Made by a program: the position numbers and the translations under genes
The notes under the pieces: generated by a model
The model's database searches: none
Seen by the model: the letters and a program-made list of their open reading frames with translations, nothing else
Told to the model about the DNA's origin: nothing
Shown here: positions 29,513 to 38,592 of the stretch, in pieces
How the letters are laid out: each line of letters opens with the position of its first letter
Position numbering within the stretch: the stretch's first letter is position 1
Source: an uncultured Bacteroidales bacterium
GTDB taxonomy: Bacteria > Bacteroidota > Bacteroidia > Bacteroidales > Paludibacteraceae
Length of the DNA stretch: 52,088 nucleotides
Direction: 5' to 3'
Assembly (NCBI GenBank): GCA_902778935.1
Contig: CACYZT010000010.1
Span: 1-52,088, forward strand

Positions 29513-31828
29513 ATGAAACGTCTTTATTCTTTAATCGTTATTCTTTCATCTTTGGCGTTCTTGTTGCCTTCTTGCCGGCAACAAGACGCCGATGCGGAGA
29601 TGAACCGCTATATAGACCAACTCATGTCCCGTATGACGCTCGAGGAGAAACTTGGCCAACTCAATTTGCCCGTTACCGGAAATATCGTTACCGGTGCAGC
29701 ACGCGAGAGTGATGTGGCGGAGGATATTCGGCAGGGCAGAGTAGGCGGACTATTCAATCTCAAAGGTGCCGGTGCCATCCGTGAGGTGCAGCGTATCGCG
29801 GTTGAAGAGAGTAGGCTCGGTATCCCTTTGCTCTTCGGTATGGATGTTATCCATGGCTATGAAACCGTCTTCCCGATTCCTTTGGCGCTCTCCTGCTCAT
29901 GGGATATGGAGGCTATTGAGCGCTCGGCACAGATAGCGGCGGCTGAGGCTACGGCGGATGGTATATGCTGGACGTTCTCGCCTATGGTTGATGTGTGCCA
30001 TGACGGACGTTGGGGACGTATCTCTGAAGGTAGCGGAGAAGATCCTTATCTCGGCAGCCGTATTGCCGAAGCGATGGTACATGGCTACCAAGGCGCTGAC
30101 CTCTCCGATGCTGCCACGATGATGGCGTGTGTCAAGCATTTCGCTCTCTACGGAGCCGTGGAAGCGGGACGCGAGTATAACAATGTCTATCCCGATAGCT
30201 ATCACATGTTCAATGAGTATATGCAGCCCTATAAGGCGGCTATCGATGCCGGTGCCGGCTCTGTGATGGCGGCTTTCAATACCGTGCAAGGCATACCTGC
30301 CACCGGTAACCGATGGCTTCTGACCGACCTGCTGCGTGAGCAGTGGGGATTTAACGGGTTCGTCGTCTCCGACTACTGCGGACTCGAGCAGCTGTGCGAC
30401 CATGGCGTGTGTGCGTCCAAGCAGGAAGCAGCTATCCAGTGTCTCGAAGCCGGACTCGATATGGACATGGTCTCGGCAGGACTGCTCTCGCTGGCTGAGG
30501 CTGTGCGTAATGGACAGTGTAAGAAGAAGTATGTGGACCAGGCATGCCGACGAATGCTCGAAGCCAAATACAAACTCGGCCTGTTCGATGACCCTTATCG
30601 CTATTGCGATACCACTCGCCGTTCGCAGGTCATGAGATGTCCTGAGTATCGTGCGGAGGCACGCCGTATAGCCGCAGAGAGTATGGTCTTGCTCAAAAAC
30701 GACAACCAACTCCTGCCGCTCCGTAAGCAAGGCACTATTGCCCTCATCGGTCCGCTGGCTAACACACGTCCGAATATGTCCGGTACATGGGCGGTAGCGG
30801 CCGTGCCGGAGCACTATAAGACGCTCCGCGAAGGACTGCAAGATGCTCTCGAAGGCTCGAATGCCAAACTGCTTTACGCCAAGGGTTCGAACCTCATGTA
30901 TGATGCCCAAGCCGAAGCGATAGCTACGATGTTCGGTCGTGAGATGCGCGATAACCGCAGCGATGCCGCTATGCGCGATGAGGCCATGCGTATCGCCCGC
31001 CAAGCCGATGTCATCATTGCCGCTATGGGCGAGTCGTCCGAGATGTCAGGCGAGTGCTCCTCGCGCGTCGATATAGAAATGCCCGATGCCCAGCATGACC
31101 TGCTCGTTGAGTTGACGAAACTCGGCAAACCAATTGTGCTCGTTCATTTCGCAGGACGGCCGACCGTTCTTAACTGGGAAACGGAACATGTGCCGGCAAT
31201 TTTGGAAGCATGGTTCGGTGGCAGCGAGACAGCCGATGCGGTAGCTGACATCCTTTTCGGCGATGTCAATCCGTCCGGACACCTTACCGTCCAGCTCCCG
31301 CGTCATGTGGGTCAATATCCGTTCTCGTACCGCCAGATGCGCACCTCGCGTCTTAATCCGCAGGGCGATTTCGCCAAGTTTACCACTTGCTATGCCGACA
31401 TCAGTTCCAAGCCTCTCTATCCGTTCGGTTATGGACTGAGTTACACCACCTTCGAGTATAGTCCGATGACGCTGTCCAGTGACCAATTACCAATGGCAAA
31501 TGGCCAATCTGTCACAGCGTCCGTTACCGTTACCAATACCGGTGACCGTAGGGGCACGGAAGTGGTTCAACTCTATATAGGCGACCGCGTAGCGAAAGGG
31601 GTACGCCCGTATAAGGAACTCCGTGGTTTTGAGCGTGTTACGCTCGAGTCGGGTGAAAGCAAAGAGGTTACATTTACCATCGATGCCGACCTTCTGGGTT
31701 ACTATGCACCAATAACCGATGTGTGCGCAAACGCTGTTCCCCAATGGACGTTAGAACCCGGTGAAGTGGAGATTCATATCGGTCCCAATGCCAGCGAAAC
31801 CGACATGCGCCTTCTTACCGTGCAATAA
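29513..31828 (+). CDS. GH3 beta-glucosidase lipoprotein (BglX-like)
   Basis: 771 residues. Lipoprotein signal LLPSC (Cys21). Full GH3 architecture: TIM barrel with GMDVIHGYETVFPIPLA and CVKHFALYGAVEAGREYN, the nucleophile Asp287 in GFVVSDYCGLEQL, then the alpha/beta sandwich (VLLKNDNQLLPL near residue 390; GESSEMSGECSSR) and a C-terminal fibronectin-like domain (about 650-760). Next to a GH144-like gene it probably releases glucose from sophoro-oligosaccharides, as the GH3 enzyme BT_3567 of B. thetaiotaomicron is reported to do. A patch DQLPMANGQS near residue 660 is encoded by a near-repeated word sequence and looks inserted. Confidence 0.9.
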   Translation: MKRLYSLIVILSSLAFLLPSCRQQDADAEMNRYIDQLMSRMTLEEKLGQLNLPVTGNIVTGAARESDVAEDIRQGRVGGLFNLKGAGAIREVQRIAVEESRLGIPLLFGMDVIHGYETVFPIPLALSCSWDMEAIERSAQIAAAEATADGICWTFSPMVDVCHDGRWGRISEGSGEDPYLGSRIAEAMVHGYQGADLSDAATMMACVKHFALYGAVEAGREYNNVYPDSYHMFNEYMQPYKAAIDAGAGSVMAAFNTVQGIPATGNRWLLTDLLREQWGFNGFVVSDYCGLEQLCDHGVCASKQEAAIQCLEAGLDMDMVSAGLLSLAEAVRNGQCKKKYVDQACRRMLEAKYKLGLFDDPYRYCDTTRRSQVMRCPEYRAEARRIAAESMVLLKNDNQLLPLRKQGTIALIGPLANTRPNMSGTWAVAAVPEHYKTLREGLQDALEGSNAKLLYAKGSNLMYDAQAEAIATMFGREMRDNRSDAAMRDEAMRIARQADVIIAAMGESSEMSGECSSRVDIEMPDAQHDLLVELTKLGKPIVLVHFAGRPTVLNWETEHVPAILEAWFGGSETADAVADILFGDVNPSGHLTVQLPRHVGQYPFSYRQMRTSRLNPQGDFAKFTTCYADISSKPLYPFGYGLSYTTFEYSPMTLSSDQLPMANGQSVTASVTVTNTGDRRGTEVVQLYIGDRVAKGVRPYKELRGFERVTLESGESKEVTFTIDADLLGYYAPITDVCANAVPQWTLEPGEVEIHIGPNASETDMRLLTVQ

Positions 31829-31872
31829 AAAAAGGATAATCATGTAAATCTGCATCAAAAGTTTAGATTTTC

Positions 31873-31903
31873 TTGTATATATCAAAAAAAAGTATTACCT
31901 TTG
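31873..31903 (+). promoter_or_regulatory. Bacteroidota promoter for the dehydrogenase-transporter pair
   Basis: TTG (31873-31875) followed by TATATATC, 20 bp spacer, TACCTTTG at 31896-31903, about 26 bases before the ATG at 31929. Confidence 0.8.
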
Positions 31904-31928
31904 CAGTCGCAATTAAATTTTTAATACT

Positions 31929-32732
31929 ATGACCAATCTTTTTAGTCTTAAGACGAAAAATGCCTGGGTGACCGGTGCGTGCTATGGTATCGGGTTCGCC
32001 ATCGCGAAGGCTTTTGCGCAAGCCGGAGCAGAGCATATCATCTTCAATGCCCGCAGTCAGGAAGCTATCGATAAAGCCCTTGAGGACTATCATGCCGCTG
32101 GTATTCACAACGTCCACGGCTATGTATGCGATGTGACCGATGAAGTGGCTGTCAAAGACCTCGTCGAGCGTATCCACCGTGAGGTGGGACCGATTCATAT
32201 CCTCGTCAACAACGCCGGCATCATCAAACGTATCCCTATGCATGAGATGAAGCGCGAGGAGTTCCAGCAAGTGATTGATATCGACCTCGTTGCGCCGTAT
32301 ATCGTTTCTGCAGCCGTGCTGCCGGAGATGATGGAGCGCCGTGAAGGCAAAATCATCAATATCTGCTCCATGATGTCCGAACTCGGACGTGAGACCGTCA
32401 GCGCTTATGCGGCTGCCAAGGGCGGACTGAAGATGCTCACGCGCAATATCTGCTCCGAGTACGGCGAGTATAATATCCAGTGCAATGGTCTTGGTCCGGG
32501 TTATATCGCTACGCCGCAGACGGCACCGCTGCGCGAACCGCAGCCGGATGGAAGTCGTCATCCTTTTGATGCCTTCATCTGTGCCAAGACACCTGCCGGA
32601 CGTTGGCTCGAACCCGATGAGTTGGGTGCACCGGCCGTTTTCCTCGCTTCCCATGCATCCGATGCCGTTAACGGACAGATTTTGTACGTTGATGGCGGTA
32701 TCCTCGCTTATATCGGACGCCAACCGAAGTGA
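31929..32732 (+). CDS. SDR-family oxidoreductase, gluconate 5-dehydrogenase-like
   Basis: 267 residues, classical short-chain dehydrogenase. The NAD(P)-binding TGACYGIG (about 17-24), NNAGI and the catalytic Ser/Tyr-x-x-x-Lys (SAYAAAKGG) are intact. The closest annotation I recognise is gluconate 5-dehydrogenase / KduD-type sugar-acid dehydrogenase, interconverting a hydroxyl and a keto group of a sugar acid. It has its own promoter downstream of the glucan locus and sits 39 bp before a sugar transporter, so the two may handle one sugar or sugar acid. No isomerase or kinase of a known pathway accompanies them. Confidence 0.82.
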   Translation: MTNLFSLKTKNAWVTGACYGIGFAIAKAFAQAGAEHIIFNARSQEAIDKALEDYHAAGIHNVHGYVCDVTDEVAVKDLVERIHREVGPIHILVNNAGIIKRIPMHEMKREEFQQVIDIDLVAPYIVSAAVLPEMMERREGKIINICSMMSELGRETVSAYAAAKGGLKMLTRNICSEYGEYNIQCNGLGPGYIATPQTAPLREPQPDGSRHPFDAFICAKTPAGRWLEPDELGAPAVFLASHASDAVNGQILYVDGGILAYIGRQPK

Positions 32733-32771
32733 GCCTTTAATCTCGAATCTTTGAATGAATTTTTTATATCT

Positions 32772-34025
32772 ATGAGTGCAAAACAACAAAAGTCTCTGAC
32801 TGTGATTACCATCATCGCGATGATGTTTCTCTACGCGATGATCTCGTTTGTTACCAATCTCGCAGCTCCCGTTGGTAAAATTTGGGGCGCTTCGTTTGAA
32901 GACCCTGCGCAAGCCGAACGAATGGGTATGCTCGGTAACCTGTTTAATTTCCTCGCTTACCTCATTATGGGTATCCCTGCGGGTAACATTCTTTCCAAGT
33001 ACGGCTACAAACGTACCGCCCTGCTTGCTATCTTCCTTGGCTTCATCGGTATCGCCGTACAATGGATGAGCGGCTTGTTCGACAGCTTTGCTGTCTATCT
33101 GTTCGGAGCTTTGCTCGGCGGTTTCTGCGTATGTATGCTGAACACCGTTGTGAACCCGATGCTTAACCTCCTCGGAGGCGGCGGTAACCGCGGTAACCAG
33201 TTGAATATGATTGGCGGTACGCTTAACTCGCTTACCGGTGCGCTGACGCCTATGCTCGTTGGTGCTCTCATCGGTCAAAGCCTTGCCGGCAAAGAGATTG
33301 ACGATGTCAATGTCGTGCTCTATATCGCGATGGCAGTCTTCGCACTCGTTTATCTGGTTATCCGTCTGACGCCGATTGCCGAACCGCAGGCTACTGGTGA
33401 GAATGTGGTTTATGAGCGCAGCCCGTGGGCTTTCCGTCACCTGACGCTCGGTGTGATTGCTATCTTCTTCTACGTCGGCGTTGAGGTAGGTATTCCTGCT
33501 ACGCTTATTAGTTATCTGAACCCCAAAGTAGGTTTCGCAGCCGCAGGTCTCATCGCCGGACGTTATTGGATTTTGATGCTTGTCGGCCGTTTCATCGGTT
33601 CTACGATTGGCGGTAAGGTCAGCAGTCGTACGATGGTTATCTGTGTGGCTTGCGTGGCTATAGCGTTGATGGTTGCTGCTATGCTCATCGGCGACAGCAT
33701 TATGGCAAAAACGATTGTTCAGGGTTCGGTTATCCAAATCCCGCTGGCTGCTACGTTGCTCGTTCTCTGCGGTCTGTGTACGTCCGTTATGTGGACCTCT
33801 ATCTTCAATATGGCTACGGAAGGATTGGGTAAATATACCGCGAAAGCGTCGGGTATCTTCATGATGATGGTTGTCGGTGGCGGTATTGTGCCGTATATCC
33901 AAAGTGTGATTGCGGGCCATAACTGCCTGCTCAGTTATATCGTGCCGATTATCGGCGTATTGTTCATTCTTTACTATGCGCTCTGGGGCAGCAAGAATGT
34001 GAACACCGATATCAAAGTCGATTAA
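32772..34025 (+). CDS. MFS sugar transporter (FucP-like)
   Basis: 417 residues with twelve predicted membrane helices. It resembles the FHS/FucP group of sugar:proton symporters: MGMLGNLFNFLAYLIMGIPAGNILSKYGYKRTALL and LGGGGNRGNQLNMIGGTLNSLTG carry the usual A-motif-like turns. The open frame can be extended 21 bases to a TTG, but the ATG at 32772 (MSAKQQKS) is a better start. It would import a monosaccharide or disaccharide released in the periplasm; pairing with the dehydrogenase suggests joint use. A terminator follows at 34046-34073. Confidence 0.88.
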   Translation: MSAKQQKSLTVITIIAMMFLYAMISFVTNLAAPVGKIWGASFEDPAQAERMGMLGNLFNFLAYLIMGIPAGNILSKYGYKRTALLAIFLGFIGIAVQWMSGLFDSFAVYLFGALLGGFCVCMLNTVVNPMLNLLGGGGNRGNQLNMIGGTLNSLTGALTPMLVGALIGQSLAGKEIDDVNVVLYIAMAVFALVYLVIRLTPIAEPQATGENVVYERSPWAFRHLTLGVIAIFFYVGVEVGIPATLISYLNPKVGFAAAGLIAGRYWILMLVGRFIGSTIGGKVSSRTMVICVACVAIALMVAAMLIGDSIMAKTIVQGSVIQIPLAATLLVLCGLCTSVMWTSIFNMATEGLGKYTAKASGIFMMMVVGGGIVPYIQSVIAGHNCLLSYIVPIIGVLFILYYALWGSKNVNTDIKVD

Positions 34026-34045
34026 TCAAAGAATGCAATAAAAGC

Positions 34046-34073
34046 AAAAAAACGGCCTTGCGGTCGTTTTTTT
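34046..34073. terminator. Bidirectional intrinsic terminator
   Basis: Seven A, CGGCC, loop TTGC, GGTCG, seven T: a stem with flanking A and T tracts that can end the transporter transcript (plus) and the tRNA-Phe transcript (minus). One base separates it from the tRNA 3' end. Confidence 0.85.
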
Positions 34074-34074
34074 G

Positions 34075-34147
34075 TGGTGCCACCGAGAATCGAACTAGGG
34101 ACACAAGGATTTTCAGTCCTTTGCTCTACCAACTGAGCTATGGCACC
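34075..34147 (-). tRNA. tRNA-Phe (anticodon GAA)
   Basis: 73 nt on the minus strand. Acceptor GGTGCCA/TGGCACC fully paired, discriminator A, anticodon loop CTGAAAA (GAA), T arm with GTTCGATTC. No encoded CCA. Its promoter (34206-34237) is almost identical to that of the tRNA cluster at 51.4 kb. Confidence 0.95.
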
Positions 34148-34205
34148 TCGCGGCAAGCGACCCTGAATGGGAAGCGCAGACGCGTGCTTTTTTGAAAAGC
34201 GGGTG

Positions 34206-34237
34206 CAAAAGTACTGCTTTTTTTTGAATTGACCAAA
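34206..34237 (-). promoter_or_regulatory. Promoter of tRNA-Phe
   Basis: On the minus strand TTTG (34234-34237), 20 bp spacer with eight A, TACTTTTG (34206-34213). The sequence from -33 to -7 repeats at 51342-51373. Confidence 0.8.
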
Positions 34238-34253
34238 TTTTTCTGCATTTTTT

Positions 34254-34284
34254 TTGCTTTTTTGGTAAAAAAAGTGTAATTTTG
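34254..34284 (+). promoter_or_regulatory. Bacteroidota promoter for trmO
   Basis: TTG (34254-34256), 20 bp spacer, TAATTTTG (34277-34284). The predicted start near 34291 gives a leader of about 34 bases before the ATG at 34325. Confidence 0.7.
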
Positions 34285-34324
34285 TGCGATTTTTAGTGCC
34301 CGAACGGGCTAATTGAGGGAAATT

Positions 34325-35062
34325 ATGACATTAAAAGTGATAGCATACGCCCGTAACGGGCATACGGATAAATTCGGTATTCCGCGTCAAAGTCGGGATG
34401 AAAGTCCGATACGCACGCGCATCGTTTTTGAGCCCGATTATCGCATACCGGAAGCCCTCCGCGGCATCGAAGGTTTTTCGCATCTATGGCTGCTTTGGGG
34501 CTTCAGTGAAGTACAAACTTTGCAGACCGCTGACGCTGAAGGATTGCAGGCAGAACATGCAGGATTATCGTGGAGTCCGACGGTTCGACCGCCGCGATTG
34601 GGCGGAAACAAACGAATGGGTGTGTTTGCCACGCGGAGTCCATTTCGTCCAAATCCCATCGGGATGTCGAGTGTGCGACTGCTGAAAGTGGAAAACGGCG
34701 ACCTCATCGTTTGCGGAGCAGACCTGCTAGACGGCACACCGATATACGATATTAAGCCTTATTTGAGTTTTTCGGACAGTCATGAGGATGCAAAAAACGG
34801 GTTTGCGGAGGAACAAAAAGACTATCGTTTGGAGGTACAATGGTCAAAAGTGGAGTCGCTTATGAGTCGAGAATGGTTCGAGAATGACTCGAGAATGACT
34901 CGAGAATGGGTAGGCGAGGTTACGTATATTTTGAGTCAAGACCCGCGACCGGGTTATCAGGATGATCCCGAACGGGAATACAAACTCGATTATGGCGGAT
35001 TTACCGTAAGCTTTGTGGTGCAAGGACCTACAGTTATTGTAAAAAATATAGAAAAAAAATAA
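34325..35062 (+). CDS. trmO: tRNA (N6-threonylcarbamoyladenosine37-N6)-methyltransferase TrmO (TsaA)
   Basis: 245 residues. TrmO methylates t6A37 of tRNA-Thr using S-adenosylmethionine. The N-terminal beta-barrel signature is clear: FGIPRQ, RIVFEPDYR, IEGFSHLWLLW, RPPRLGGNKRMGVFATRSPFRPNPIGMS and LDGTPIYDIKPYL. The C-terminal domain (after about 150) is less conserved. I use the ATG at 34325; the open frame has a TTG 12 bases upstream. Around 34868-34905 a word (CGAGAATGACT) is repeated in frame, giving NDSRMTREW. It stands alone between tRNA-Phe and the amylase operon. Confidence 0.92.
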   Translation: MTLKVIAYARNGHTDKFGIPRQSRDESPIRTRIVFEPDYRIPEALRGIEGFSHLWLLWGFSEVQTLQTADAEGLQAEHAGLSWSPTVRPPRLGGNKRMGVFATRSPFRPNPIGMSSVRLLKVENGDLIVCGADLLDGTPIYDIKPYLSFSDSHEDAKNGFAEEQKDYRLEVQWSKVESLMSREWFENDSRMTREWVGEVTYILSQDPRPGYQDDPEREYKLDYGGFTVSFVVQGPTVIVKNIEKK

Positions 35063-35107
35063 TTTTACCGGCAAATCCTTGCATATTCCAAATATTTGTT
35101 GTACCTT
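35063..35107 (+). repeat. 45-bp promoter repeat, copy 1 (degenerate)
   Basis: Identical to 35205-35249 at 44 of 45 bases. It carries TTG-20 bp-TACCTTCG, where the last element has C in place of T, so this copy may be inactive. It starts one base after the trmO stop. Confidence 0.8.
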
Positions 35108-35204
35108 CGGACTCCGCCTTTGCTCCGCAAATTCCCCCGAAGCTACAGTCGCACAGTTGTGCGAATAGCAAGTATTCCCCGCTAAAAATACAAATAAATT
35201 TAAT

Positions 35205-35251
35205 TTTTACCGGCAAATCCTTGCATATTCCAAATAATTGTTGTACCTTTG
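35205..35251 (+). promoter_or_regulatory. Promoter of the 14.7-kb amylase/surface-protein operon (repeat copy 2)
   Basis: TTG (35221-35223), 20 bp spacer, TACCTTTG (35244-35251), 25 bases before the ATG at 35276. Bases 35205-35249 duplicate 35063-35107. No other promoter of this type is seen until 50.0 kb. Confidence 0.8.
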
Positions 35252-35275
35252 CAGAGTTTTTAACATAGTTAAACC

Positions 35276-36742
35276 ATGAGAAAAGTTTTTCTGTCTATAG
35301 CATCGGTATTATTGCTTGCGGGCGCGCCTGCGTCTTACGCGAGAAATACAGGTGTTCCGTCGGAGTGCGAGGACGTCATGTTACAGGCTTTTTACTGGAA
35401 CAGTTATGACGGCAATGCCTCTTCCACCAAATATGGTCGTACGCGGTGGATAGATTTGATGAAGGATACCGCGGCAATCAATGCCAATTTCGATGTAGTA
35501 TGGTTTCCGCCGAGTGCCGGTCCTACGGGTTGCGGCGTGGGCTATTCCGCTAAACAGTATAGCAATCAGGATAGCGACTGGGGTACCAAAACGACGCTGA
35601 AAAATCTGATTACCGCTCTGCATAAGGGTAATACCCGAGTGCTGGCGGATGTGGTGCTGAACCACCGTGGTAACATGTCGAACTGGTGCAATTTCTTTAC
35701 GGACTATTTCGGCAGTTACGGAACTTACACTCTGACGCAGAAACACATGTGCCGTAACGATGAGGGCTTCACGGACTCGAAATCGACCTGTTATAATGCC
35801 TCGACATCCGAACGTGGTGCGAACGATACAGGCAGCAATTTTGATGGTGCGCGGGATTTGGACCACACGAGCGAGTATGTGCAGGATTGGTCGAAAGCCT
35901 ATACCCAATGGTTGATGGGCGAAATGAATTACGACGGTTTCCGCTATGACATGACGCTCGGTTTCCACGGCCGGTATCTGAAGATGTACAACGAGGCAGC
36001 AAATCCGTATATCTCCGTTTCGGAGCTGTGGGAGAGCATCAGTCGTCAGAAACAGCATTTGGCGGAGACGGACTCGAATACGATGATTTTTGACTTTCAG
36101 ATGAAATACTCGCTGAAGGGCATCGTAACCGGTTCGTACGGAAAGCTGAATAAAAACAAGACTTTTGAAGGTCTCCGCAAACATGGTCTGGAGCGCTATT
36201 CGGTGACGTTTATTGACAATCATGACACATTCGACCGCGGCACGGCGTATGGCGACAACCAGTTCAGCGGTAGCGATTTGACTAATGCCACGACGAAGGA
36301 CCAGATTCTTCAGGCGACGGCTTATCAGCTGATGATGCCGGGTATCCCGTGTCTGTTCTGGCCGTACTGGAAGAGTTACCAGAACGAAGTGAATGAACTG
36401 ATAGCCATCCGCAAACAGGTGGGTATTCATAGCGAATCGAAGGTGCTGGAAGAGACCAGCGGACAATACCAATACAGCGCAACGGTGCAGGGCCATCGCG
36501 GTCAGGTGGTGGTGCGCGTAGGCAAATTCCGCAGTACGACGGTGCCGGACGGATTCCAATTGGCGGTTGACGGAGGTTCGGTAGGCCAGTACACCGTCTA
36601 TATCAAGATGAATGCGGAAGGCATGGAAGAGGTGAACGGACGCAAGCCTAACGGCGAAAGCACGAAATTCATCCGAGACGGAAAACTGTATATCCGCATA
36701 GGCGAGAAGACCTATGATATCTTAGGAAACGAAATGAAATAA
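35276..36742 (+). CDS. Secreted GH13 alpha-amylase, first of three
   Basis: 488 residues. Signal peptide about 1-22. GH13 catalytic core with DVVLNHR, nucleophile Asp225 (GFRYDMTLG), acid/base Glu250 (SVSELWE) and Asp317 (FIDNHDTF), all intact. The opening DVMLQAFYWNSYDG is typical of plant- and Bacillus-type alpha-amylases. The last 27 residues (KFIRDGKLYIRIGEKTYDILG) form a tail shared with the next two amylases and the PUL binding protein, probably for sorting or surface attachment. It is followed after 12 bp by a paralogue. It would cut starch outside the cell or in the periplasm. Confidence 0.93.
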   Translation: MRKVFLSIASVLLLAGAPASYARNTGVPSECEDVMLQAFYWNSYDGNASSTKYGRTRWIDLMKDTAAINANFDVVWFPPSAGPTGCGVGYSAKQYSNQDSDWGTKTTLKNLITALHKGNTRVLADVVLNHRGNMSNWCNFFTDYFGSYGTYTLTQKHMCRNDEGFTDSKSTCYNASTSERGANDTGSNFDGARDLDHTSEYVQDWSKAYTQWLMGEMNYDGFRYDMTLGFHGRYLKMYNEAANPYISVSELWESISRQKQHLAETDSNTMIFDFQMKYSLKGIVTGSYGKLNKNKTFEGLRKHGLERYSVTFIDNHDTFDRGTAYGDNQFSGSDLTNATTKDQILQATAYQLMMPGIPCLFWPYWKSYQNEVNELIAIRKQVGIHSESKVLEETSGQYQYSATVQGHRGQVVVRVGKFRSTTVPDGFQLAVDGGSVGQYTVYIKMNAEGMEEVNGRKPNGESTKFIRDGKLYIRIGEKTYDILGNEMK

Positions 36743-36754
36743 AACAACAATACG

Positions 36755-38587
36755 ATGAAAAAGACAGGATTATTGATGATGATGGTTCTGTGCGCGACGA
36801 TGTCGTTTGCGCAGAATTACGGTATTCTGGTGAACGGACGGTATTATTTTGCCGGTGAGTACACCGATGAGTTTGAGGGATTTACTCAATATCTGGCGCA
36901 TGTGCAGGTAAATAGTGGCGATTATTGCCAGTTGTATGACGCAGGCAACAAAGCCTCCTGGGCGGTGGCGGTAAACCCCTATTCAGTCGCAGGTTTTACG
37001 TACGATTCCCTTCATCAGCGTTATACTATTACCGTGACGGGTTGCTACGATTTCTATATCAAGTTGAAATATCAAGCCGATGAATTGTATATTGGTCCGG
37101 GTTCCAACTGTGGCGAAAGTGTCGATATTACCAAAGAAGACCCGCTGCCCGGATATAACGGTTCCGCCCCCGCTAACTGCCCGGACGTGATGTTACAAGC
37201 CTTCTACTGGGATAGTAACGACGGAAGCAAATCGACCACCATTTACGGTCGTACCAGATGGATTGACCACCTGAACGGCAATAATGGCTCGAGTGCCACG
37301 GAGATGGGTCAGTGGTTCGACCTGGTTTGGCTGCCACAGATGAGCAAGTCGTCCGGTGGTCTGGGTTATCACCCGACCGATTACAGCAGTCTGGAGAGCG
37401 GCCTTGGTACGGAGAAGAAACTGAGAGAACTGATTGACACCCTCCATGTGAACGGTGCGCGCGTGGTAGCCGACATCGTCATTAACCACGCCGATGCGCA
37501 AGAGGGTTGGTGCAATTTCAAGAGTTACGATTTCGGTGCGTACGGCAAGTTTACGCCGGATGGTTCGTATATATGCAGCACGGACGAGATGAATACGTAC
37601 GCTCCGGAGAGCGCTTGCCGAGGCTATGCTGTGGGCAACCCCGATGACGGTTATGGCGATGAGGCCAACTACGCCTCTTCGCGCGACTGGGACCATACTA
37701 ACTACGAGGTGCGTGACATGTTCAAGGCTTATCTGAGATGGATGCGCAATGTGGTCAAGGTGGATGGTTTCCGCTACGACTACTGCAAGGGCTATCATAA
37801 CAGCCATATCAACGAGTATAACCGAGCAGCAGAGGCCTATTTCAGTGTGATGGAATACTGGGACGGCAATGTGAATACGCTCCAGGACCGTCTGAGTGAT
37901 GCCAGCTGGAACACCACGACATTCGACTTCGCAACGAAATACACCGCCTTCAATAATGGTATCGCTTCGGATTATTATCAGGGTTTGAAAGGTGCGGGTC
38001 TGCCGGGTGCAAACAAAGCGCGCTATGCTGTGACATTCGTGGATAGCCATGATAGTTTCCAGCGTGACGGCAATGAGTTCTGCGGCGAAGGTAACTCGAT
38101 GACCATTTGCCGAGACAAAGTGCTGCAATGTAATGCCTATATGCTTTCGATGCCGGGTGTGCCGTGTGTGTTCTGGCCGCACTGGGTGACCTTCAAAGAT
38201 GAAATCAAGGCGATGATCAATGCGCGCTACAAGACAGGTGTACACAGCGAGAGTGGCGTCAACGACGAGACGGGAAGCGGCTATTACAAAGCTACCATCT
38301 ATGGTACGAACGGCGAAATCCGTCTGCTGTTGGGTCCGAACTCCGGTTACGACACCACGCCAAGCGGATATACGCTGGCTACCAAGGGTGTGAACTACGG
38401 AGTTTATTACAAAATGACAAGTCCTCGCGGCGACAAAGACCAAGAACGCCAACCCGTTCCGCAAGGAATAGAGGAAATCAATACAAATGGCGAGAAGGCG
38501 AAAGGAGAGAAATTCCTGCAAGACGGCCGTTTGTTCATCCGCTGCGGCGAGCAGGTATTTGATATCATGGGACACAAAGTGAAATAA
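36755..38587 (+). CDS. Secreted GH13 alpha-amylase with N-terminal extra domain
   Basis: 610 residues. Signal peptide about 1-20 (MMVLCATMSFAQ). Residues about 22-125 form a small beta-rich module that resembles a starch-binding or CBM-like domain. The GH13 core starts at DVMLQAFYWDSNDGS, close to its upstream neighbour, with Asp342 (GFRYDYCKG), Glu367 (SVMEYWD) and Asp433 (FVDSHDSF). C-terminal tail KFLQDGRLFIRCGEQVFDIMG. Tandem duplication followed by gain of the N-terminal domain is the likely history. The next gene is 5 bp downstream. Confidence 0.92.
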   Translation: MKKTGLLMMMVLCATMSFAQNYGILVNGRYYFAGEYTDEFEGFTQYLAHVQVNSGDYCQLYDAGNKASWAVAVNPYSVAGFTYDSLHQRYTITVTGCYDFYIKLKYQADELYIGPGSNCGESVDITKEDPLPGYNGSAPANCPDVMLQAFYWDSNDGSKSTTIYGRTRWIDHLNGNNGSSATEMGQWFDLVWLPQMSKSSGGLGYHPTDYSSLESGLGTEKKLRELIDTLHVNGARVVADIVINHADAQEGWCNFKSYDFGAYGKFTPDGSYICSTDEMNTYAPESACRGYAVGNPDDGYGDEANYASSRDWDHTNYEVRDMFKAYLRWMRNVVKVDGFRYDYCKGYHNSHINEYNRAAEAYFSVMEYWDGNVNTLQDRLSDASWNTTTFDFATKYTAFNNGIASDYYQGLKGAGLPGANKARYAVTFVDSHDSFQRDGNEFCGEGNSMTICRDKVLQCNAYMLSMPGVPCVFWPHWVTFKDEIKAMINARYKTGVHSESGVNDETGSGYYKATIYGTNGEIRLLLGPNSGYDTTPSGYTLATKGVNYGVYYKMTSPRGDKDQERQPVPQGIEEINTNGEKAKGEKFLQDGRLFIRCGEQVFDIMGHKVK

Positions 38588-38592
38588 AGTCT

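Noticed and set aside
31863-33920. 685-codon open frame on the minus strand, antisense to the dehydrogenase and transporter genes
   Set aside because: It mirrors two clear protein families on the plus strand, is His/Asp/Arg-rich with no recognisable fold, crosses the intergenic promoter and has no start signal.
35381-38575. Two antisense frames of 392 and 460 codons opposite the first two amylases
   Set aside because: Shadows of plus-strand codon use; the amylases have all catalytic residues.
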